Positions 59,654-64,000 of a stretch of DNA of 64,000 nucleotides are shown one piece after another. The translations under genes were made by a program, and so were the position numbers. Below the pieces are notes generated by a model that was given only the letters and a program-made list of their open reading frames with translations, was not told the DNA's origin and searched no databases. The DNA is from Flavobacterium sp. DG2-3. Its GTDB lineage: Bacteria > Bacteroidota > Bacteroidia > Flavobacteriales > Flavobacteriaceae. The stretch's first letter is position 1. Every line of letters starts with the position of its first letter. The stretch lies in the NCBI RefSeq assembly GCF_030730925.1, contig NZ_JAVAMB010000007.1, forward strand, positions 186,001 through 250,000, written 5' to 3'.

Positions 59654-61171
59654 ATGCAAAACCTATTAGACAATGCCCCAGATGTCTTAGTGAAAAATTC
59701 TATAGACCCATTTTATCAGGATATTTTTCATGAAAATTCAGGCGAAGAATATAACAATGCAATAGCCTTAGTACAAAAACGTGTAGGCAGTTTTCTTGAA
59801 AATACTAAAATTCCGTTTAGCGGCATTAAACCTGAGGAAATTAAAAGCAAAGTAGAAGCTGTAAACTTAGATCAGCCAGTCACAGATTATGAAACACTTT
59901 GGGATGAGATCGATGAAATTTACGTAAATCATGCTACTGCCTATCATTTACCAGAATATATTGCCCATTTAAACTGTCCTGTTGTAATTCCCGCTTTGGC
60001 TGCCGATGTGTTGATTAGCGCAATCAATTCCTCGCAGGATACTTACGATCAAAGCGCTGGAGGAACATTTATAGAAAGAAAATTGATTGCCTGGACGGGT
60101 GAACAAATTGGATACACTGCAGATTGCGACGGAATTTTTACGGGCGGAGGCTCACAAAGTAACCTTATGGGATTGCTTCTAGCAAGAGATTATTTTGCTT
60201 TGAAATACCTGAACTGGAATATCAAATTAAATGGCTGTCCGCCAGATTCTAGTAAATTCCGAATCTTTGTTTCAGAGAAATCGCATTTCAGCAACCAGAA
60301 AAACGCTTCTATTTTGGGCCTTGGCGAGCAGTCAATCGTTCAGGTTGTTACGGACAACCGTTACAGAATGGATGCTGAAAAACTAAAACAAGCCATTATT
60401 GAAGAAAAACAAAAAGGCAACATTCCGATTGCAATTGTGGCTACAGCGGGTACAACAGATTTCGGTAATATCGACCCATTAGCTGAAATTTCAGTTCTGG
60501 CAAAAGAACACGAATTATGGCTTCATGTCGACGCTGCTTACGGCTGTGGTTTATTGCTAACAGATAAACACAAATATCTGCTAAACGGTATCGAACAAGC
60601 TGATTCTGTTACGATTGATTATCATAAATCGTTCTTTCAGCCAATTTGCAGTAGTGCTTTTATGGTAAGAAACAAACAGCATCTTCACATTATAAAACAT
60701 CACGCCGATTATTTAAATCCGAAAGAACAGGATTATGATGAACTTCCAGCTCAAATCAACAAATCGCTGGTACAAAGCACACGCCGTTTTGATGCTTTAA
60801 AACTGTGGTGCACACTGCGTTATATGGGCAGAACCAAACTTGGCGATTATACAAACACTATAATTGAAACTACGAAACAAACAGCTGAAATTTTAGAAAA
60901 CGATAACGATTTTGAACTTCTAACTGATTCAGATTTAAGCGTTTTGGTTTTTAGATATAAACTAGACGGCTGGCCTGGAGATACTTGCAAAATGAACTTA
61001 CACATCAAAAAGAAAATGTTTTTTAACGGTGAAGTTTTAGTCGCAAGCACAAAAGTAGACGGCATTTTTTACTTGAAGTTCACCATTTTGAATCCATTAA
61101 CTACAGTAGATCATATTAATAATATCCTTTCAATCATCAAAAAACACGGAAATGAATACATCTTCTCCTAA
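59654..61171 (+). CDS. PLP-dependent (hydroxy)lysine decarboxylase
   Basis: A 505-residue group II decarboxylase (aromatic/diaminobutyrate/DesA type). The PLP site has HVDAAYGCG with the aspartate for the pyridine nitrogen, the Schiff-base lysine is K325 in DYHKSFFQP, and GGSQSNLMGLLLARDY binds phosphate. It should turn lysine or hydroxylysine into (hydroxy)cadaverine, the diamine unit of hydroxamate siderophores. Such decarboxylases were described beside lysine hydroxylases in Flavobacterium. Its end overlaps the next gene by 20 bases, so translation is coupled. Substrate preference cannot be read from sequence. Confidence 0.88.
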   Translation: MQNLLDNAPDVLVKNSIDPFYQDIFHENSGEEYNNAIALVQKRVGSFLENTKIPFSGIKPEEIKSKVEAVNLDQPVTDYETLWDEIDEIYVNHATAYHLPEYIAHLNCPVVIPALAADVLISAINSSQDTYDQSAGGTFIERKLIAWTGEQIGYTADCDGIFTGGGSQSNLMGLLLARDYFALKYLNWNIKLNGCPPDSSKFRIFVSEKSHFSNQKNASILGLGEQSIVQVVTDNRYRMDAEKLKQAIIEEKQKGNIPIAIVATAGTTDFGNIDPLAEISVLAKEHELWLHVDAAYGCGLLLTDKHKYLLNGIEQADSVTIDYHKSFFQPICSSAFMVRNKQHLHIIKHHADYLNPKEQDYDELPAQINKSLVQSTRRFDALKLWCTLRYMGRTKLGDYTNTIIETTKQTAEILENDNDFELLTDSDLSVLVFRYKLDGWPGDTCKMNLHIKKKMFFNGEVLVASTKVDGIFYLKFTILNPLTTVDHINNILSIIKKHGNEYIFS

Positions 61172-63608
61172 AGAAATTGCTCAAGAAGCAGTCGATATTA
61201 CGTTTACTATTTTATTGAATTGTTGCGTGCGCGAATTGGGCAACAGCAGTTTTTATGAAGGGGTTCCTAAATATGATCCTGTACTAAGATCTTATATGTC
61301 AAAGTATAATCATGAACTTCATCTAAAACTGGATTTTCCTGTAGATAAAGTCGAAGTCTACGCTCCTATTCGCTACAGATCTGAAACCTTCAGACATCTC
61401 TACGATTTTCCAGTAATGGAACGTGATCTTACTACTGAAACTATAAAAGAAATAGATGCAGACCGTCTTTTAGAATTAATTACCAATCAGGTAAGACTTC
61501 AGTATCCGCTGGCAGATTCTAAAAATGTAAAAAAGAGAATGCAACTGAGCACCGAAAAAATAGCACAGTTTTTAGAACATTTTCAAACTTCGGGTCAAGA
61601 TTTTAATAAAGCTGAAATGACTTTTATTGAAGCCGAACAATTGTTTCCAGCAGGACATTTATTGCATCCGCTTACCAAAGGTCGTGAAGGTTTTACAGAA
61701 TCTGAAGTTTTAAAATATGCTCCAGAAACAGGCGGTTATTTTCAGCTGTATTATTTTTTAGTGCATCCTGATTTGGTTACCGAAAAATCTGTAGATAACG
61801 TTTTGCCTTCAGATTTTGCAAAAACTACAGTTTTACAAGCTAGTAAAGAAGATCAAAAAACACAGGATTTATTGCAAAAATATTCAGATTGGAAAGTGCT
61901 GCCAGTTCACCCATGGGAAGCTTCATATTTTAAAACTCAGACTGTATTTGAGACGCTTACAAAAGAAAATCTTATTATCGATTTGGGTGAATTCGGAAAA
62001 GAATTTACAGCAACTTCATCAGTAAGAACGGTGTACAATAAGGAAAGCGATTATATGTATAAATTTTCGCTTCATGTAAAAATTACTGGAGCAGAACGCA
62101 TTAATCATTTTCATGAATTGTACAGAGGCTATGAAGTTTCAAGGCTGATGCAAACCGCTTGGGGAGATAATGTAAAGAAAACCTATCCTGATATTGAATT
62201 GATCTGTGATCCTGGTTTTATATCCGTTTCTTATAACGGAAATGTACTGGACAGTTTTTCTACAAGCGTGCGCTACAATCCGTTTAAAGTTACTGCAAGC
62301 GAAAAAGAAAATAACGTTTGTTTATTGGCTTCTTTATGTCAAGACAGCATTTTAGGAAATCCTTCAAGAATGCAGAATGTAATCGAAAAAGCGTCACAGC
62401 AAACGGGATTATCTCTGGAAAAAACCAGTGAGATTTGGTTCGAAAAATATATCGATATCATCCTTACCGGTGTAGTAAAAATGTTTAACGAGCAAGGAAT
62501 GTTCTGCGAATGGCATCAACAAAATACATTGGTACAGCTGGATGCAGTGTTTATGCCAGAAAAACTGTTTTTCCGTGATAATCAAAGTTTTCTATTCCGT
62601 AAATCCTCTGAAGATCAGTTAGATAAAATTGCACCAGGCTTATCTGAAAACGGAAAAATGTTTATTCCAGACGATCGTTTGTATAATCTAATACTTCACT
62701 ATTTCTGGGTAGGAAACATTTTGGCAGTCGTAAATACATTTGGCGCTAGCAGACTTGCTGACGAAAAAAATCTTTTAAACATTCTATATGACAAATTAGA
62801 AGATTTACAAAAAGAAGACAAAAGCGGTTTAGTAACGTTTATTCTTGAAAGCCGTCATTGGAAAGTAAAAGGCAATTTACTTACGGCTCTAAATGATATT
62901 GACTGTGGTGGAAATCCTGCTGGGGTGACCCGCATCAATTTCCCGAATGTTTTGCACAAACGCTTTTTCTCTGAGCAATTAATTAATCCAAAAGGAAAAG
63001 AATTGGTGTATAATCGCTATTTCCCAAAAGAAGACGTAACGATCAGTTTACGTCCTGTTGATTTGGAAAATGATTTGGAAATGATGCACGAATGGTTTCA
63101 TCGTGATCACGCCAAAGCCAACTGGAAAATGGACTGGCCGTTGCGCGAACTGGAAACCTATTACAGAACCCTGCTTCCGAGTGACGGTTTGTACAGCTAC
63201 ATAGGAATGGCAAATGGCGAGCCAACTTTTAATATTGAAGTGTATTGGCCAACCCGTGATGTATTGGGCGATTATTATGAGGTGCTGCCGACTGATTATG
63301 GAACACATCAATTTATTGCGCCGACAGATCCAAAACAAAAATTTGTTTCACCATCGACACAATGCATGATCGATTATGTGTTTGCACAGCCAGAAGTGGG
63401 TAGAATGGTTGGCGAAGGGTCTGTAGATTCGAGAGCTTCGATGATGAATAAAGCTTTTCATGGCTTTAAAATCGATAAAGTCATCGAAATGCCGCACAAA
63501 ACATCCAATCTTAATTTCTGCTACCGCGAATGGTATTGGGAGAAATTCCCTCAAAACAAAGACATTGTAATCAACTCTGAAACAGAGCATAATCTTATAA
63601 ACCAATAA
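61152..63608 (+). CDS. IucA/IucC NIS synthetase fused to a GNAT N-acyltransferase
   Basis: An 818-residue bifunctional protein. Residues ~130-600 are the NRPS-independent siderophore synthetase: the ATP-binding HPWE motif in VLPVHPWEASY, TSSVRTVYN, KFSLHVKITGAERINH, and a FhuF-like part (FCEWHQQNTLVQLDAV, YFWVGNILAV). Residues ~630-810 are an AlcB/IucB-like GNAT domain (TISLRPVDLENDLEMMHEWF, SYIGMANGEPTFNIEVYWP, FIAPTDPKQKFVSP, GVGRM-like EVGRMVGEGSVDSRA). One chain therefore acylates N-hydroxy-diamine (probably with succinyl-CoA) and joins units by amide bonds. In many pathways these are separate genes. The N-terminal 130 residues are helical. Confidence 0.9.
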   Translation: MNTSSPKEIAQEAVDITFTILLNCCVRELGNSSFYEGVPKYDPVLRSYMSKYNHELHLKLDFPVDKVEVYAPIRYRSETFRHLYDFPVMERDLTTETIKEIDADRLLELITNQVRLQYPLADSKNVKKRMQLSTEKIAQFLEHFQTSGQDFNKAEMTFIEAEQLFPAGHLLHPLTKGREGFTESEVLKYAPETGGYFQLYYFLVHPDLVTEKSVDNVLPSDFAKTTVLQASKEDQKTQDLLQKYSDWKVLPVHPWEASYFKTQTVFETLTKENLIIDLGEFGKEFTATSSVRTVYNKESDYMYKFSLHVKITGAERINHFHELYRGYEVSRLMQTAWGDNVKKTYPDIELICDPGFISVSYNGNVLDSFSTSVRYNPFKVTASEKENNVCLLASLCQDSILGNPSRMQNVIEKASQQTGLSLEKTSEIWFEKYIDIILTGVVKMFNEQGMFCEWHQQNTLVQLDAVFMPEKLFFRDNQSFLFRKSSEDQLDKIAPGLSENGKMFIPDDRLYNLILHYFWVGNILAVVNTFGASRLADEKNLLNILYDKLEDLQKEDKSGLVTFILESRHWKVKGNLLTALNDIDCGGNPAGVTRINFPNVLHKRFFSEQLINPKGKELVYNRYFPKEDVTISLRPVDLENDLEMMHEWFHRDHAKANWKMDWPLRELETYYRTLLPSDGLYSYIGMANGEPTFNIEVYWPTRDVLGDYYEVLPTDYGTHQFIAPTDPKQKFVSPSTQCMIDYVFAQPEVGRMVGEGSVDSRASMMNKAFHGFKIDKVIEMPHKTSNLNFCYREWYWEKFPQNKDIVINSETEHNLINQ

Positions 63609-63609
63609 T

Positions 63610-64000
63610 ATGGAAGATCGTAAAATATATTCATTAATCGGAATCGGAATCGGACCTTTCAATTTAGGTTTAGCCGCTTTGCTAGAACCTGTTGAAGACG
63701 TTTCAGCACTTTTCTTTGACCAAAAAGAACAATTTAACTGGCATCCGGGTTTGCTTTTTGACCATGTTACACTGCAGACGCCATTTTTATGCGACTGCGT
63801 TTCAATGGCTGATCCAACAAGTAAGTTTAGTTTTTTAAATTTTCTTAAAAAGACAGATCGTTTGTATAAATTCTTTATCCGAGAAAACTTCTTTGTCCTT
63901 CGTAAAGAATATAATATGTACTGTCAATGGGTAATTAAACAATTGAATAATTGCCGTTTTTCATCTAGCGTAAAAGAAATTTATTATAAAGATGGACTTT
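63610..64000 (+). CDS. Lysine/ornithine/cadaverine N-monooxygenase (3' end outside window)
   Basis: The first 130 codons of an IucD/SidA-type flavin monooxygenase: GIGIGPFNLGLAALL is the FAD-binding motif GxGxxPxN, followed by FFDQKEQFNWHPGLLF, HVTLQTPFLCDCVSMADPTS and YCQWVIKQLN. It hydroxylates the terminal amine of lysine, ornithine or cadaverine using NADPH, the first step to a hydroxamate. The ATG is one base after the stop of the synthetase gene. Together with the decarboxylase and synthetase it completes the basic desferrioxamine/bisucaberin-type set. C-terminal NADPH domain lies beyond the window. Confidence 0.9.
   Translation, partial: MEDRKIYSLIGIGIGPFNLGLAALLEPVEDVSALFFDQKEQFNWHPGLLFDHVTLQTPFLCDCVSMADPTSKFSFLNFLKKTDRLYKFFIRENFFVLRKEYNMYCQWVIKQLNNCRFSSSVKEIYYKDGL

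Overview
The window looks like a chromosome segment of a Flavobacterium-like member of the Bacteroidota. Evidence: a complete SusC/SusD polysaccharide utilisation locus, promoters of the Bacteroidota type (TAnnTTTG at -7, once with TTTG exactly 19 bases upstream), weak Shine-Dalgarno sequences, AT-rich core genes, and a lysine hydroxylase/decarboxylase pair of the kind known from Flavobacterium and Chitinophaga. The assignment is an inference from gene content.

Layout. (1) 1-7.2 kb: a cut-off MFS exporter, then small stress-type genes (ferritin-like DUF892, SpoIIAA-like, DUF2071, SDR, very acidic proteins) mixed with three decayed genes (small membrane protein, DUF72, FAD oxidoreductase). (2) 6.4-25.0 kb: a visibly G+C-richer block of DNA-metabolism genes: Y-family polymerase + DnaE-type polymerase + AlkB-like dioxygenase in one operon, UvrD-type helicase, exonuclease VII (xseA/xseB), SSB with PcfK- and PcfJ-like genes of conjugative elements, and a hybrid PAS histidine kinase with a response regulator. 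It reads as an acquired repair/mutagenesis island. (3) 25.0-26.8 kb and 44.6-49.5 kb: gene-poor DNA carrying seven copies of a degenerate ~85-bp unit that ends in a tRNA 3'-half-like sequence, probably attachment-site scars, around a Fic protein, an alkylsulfatase, an amber-interrupted DUF2490 gene and a ParDE module.

(4) 26.8-44.6 kb: a mannan-type PUL read leftward (SusC, SusD, surface lipoprotein, clan GH-A enzyme, GH26, GH130, second clan GH-A enzyme, sodium symporter, GH3, GH5) under a divergent AraC-type activator, with a truncated LacI-type gene at the far end. The expected flow is outer-membrane binding and cleavage by lipoprotein enzymes, import by SusCD, periplasmic trimming, transport by the symporter, and cytoplasmic phosphorolysis by GH130.

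(5) 50.0-64.0 kb: iron acquisition. A TonB receptor and a PepSY membrane protein lie to the left; a lysine hydroxylase, nitroreductase-like gene, PLP decarboxylase, NIS synthetase-acyltransferase fusion and lysine N-monooxygenase lie to the right. Together the right-hand genes suggest a hydroxamate siderophore built from hydroxylated cadaverine. Between the two halves sits a very AT-rich three-gene cassette (55.2-57.5 kb) in which every protein carries an RN...H motif typical of HEPN or Abi_C domains. This is the best candidate for an undescribed defence system.
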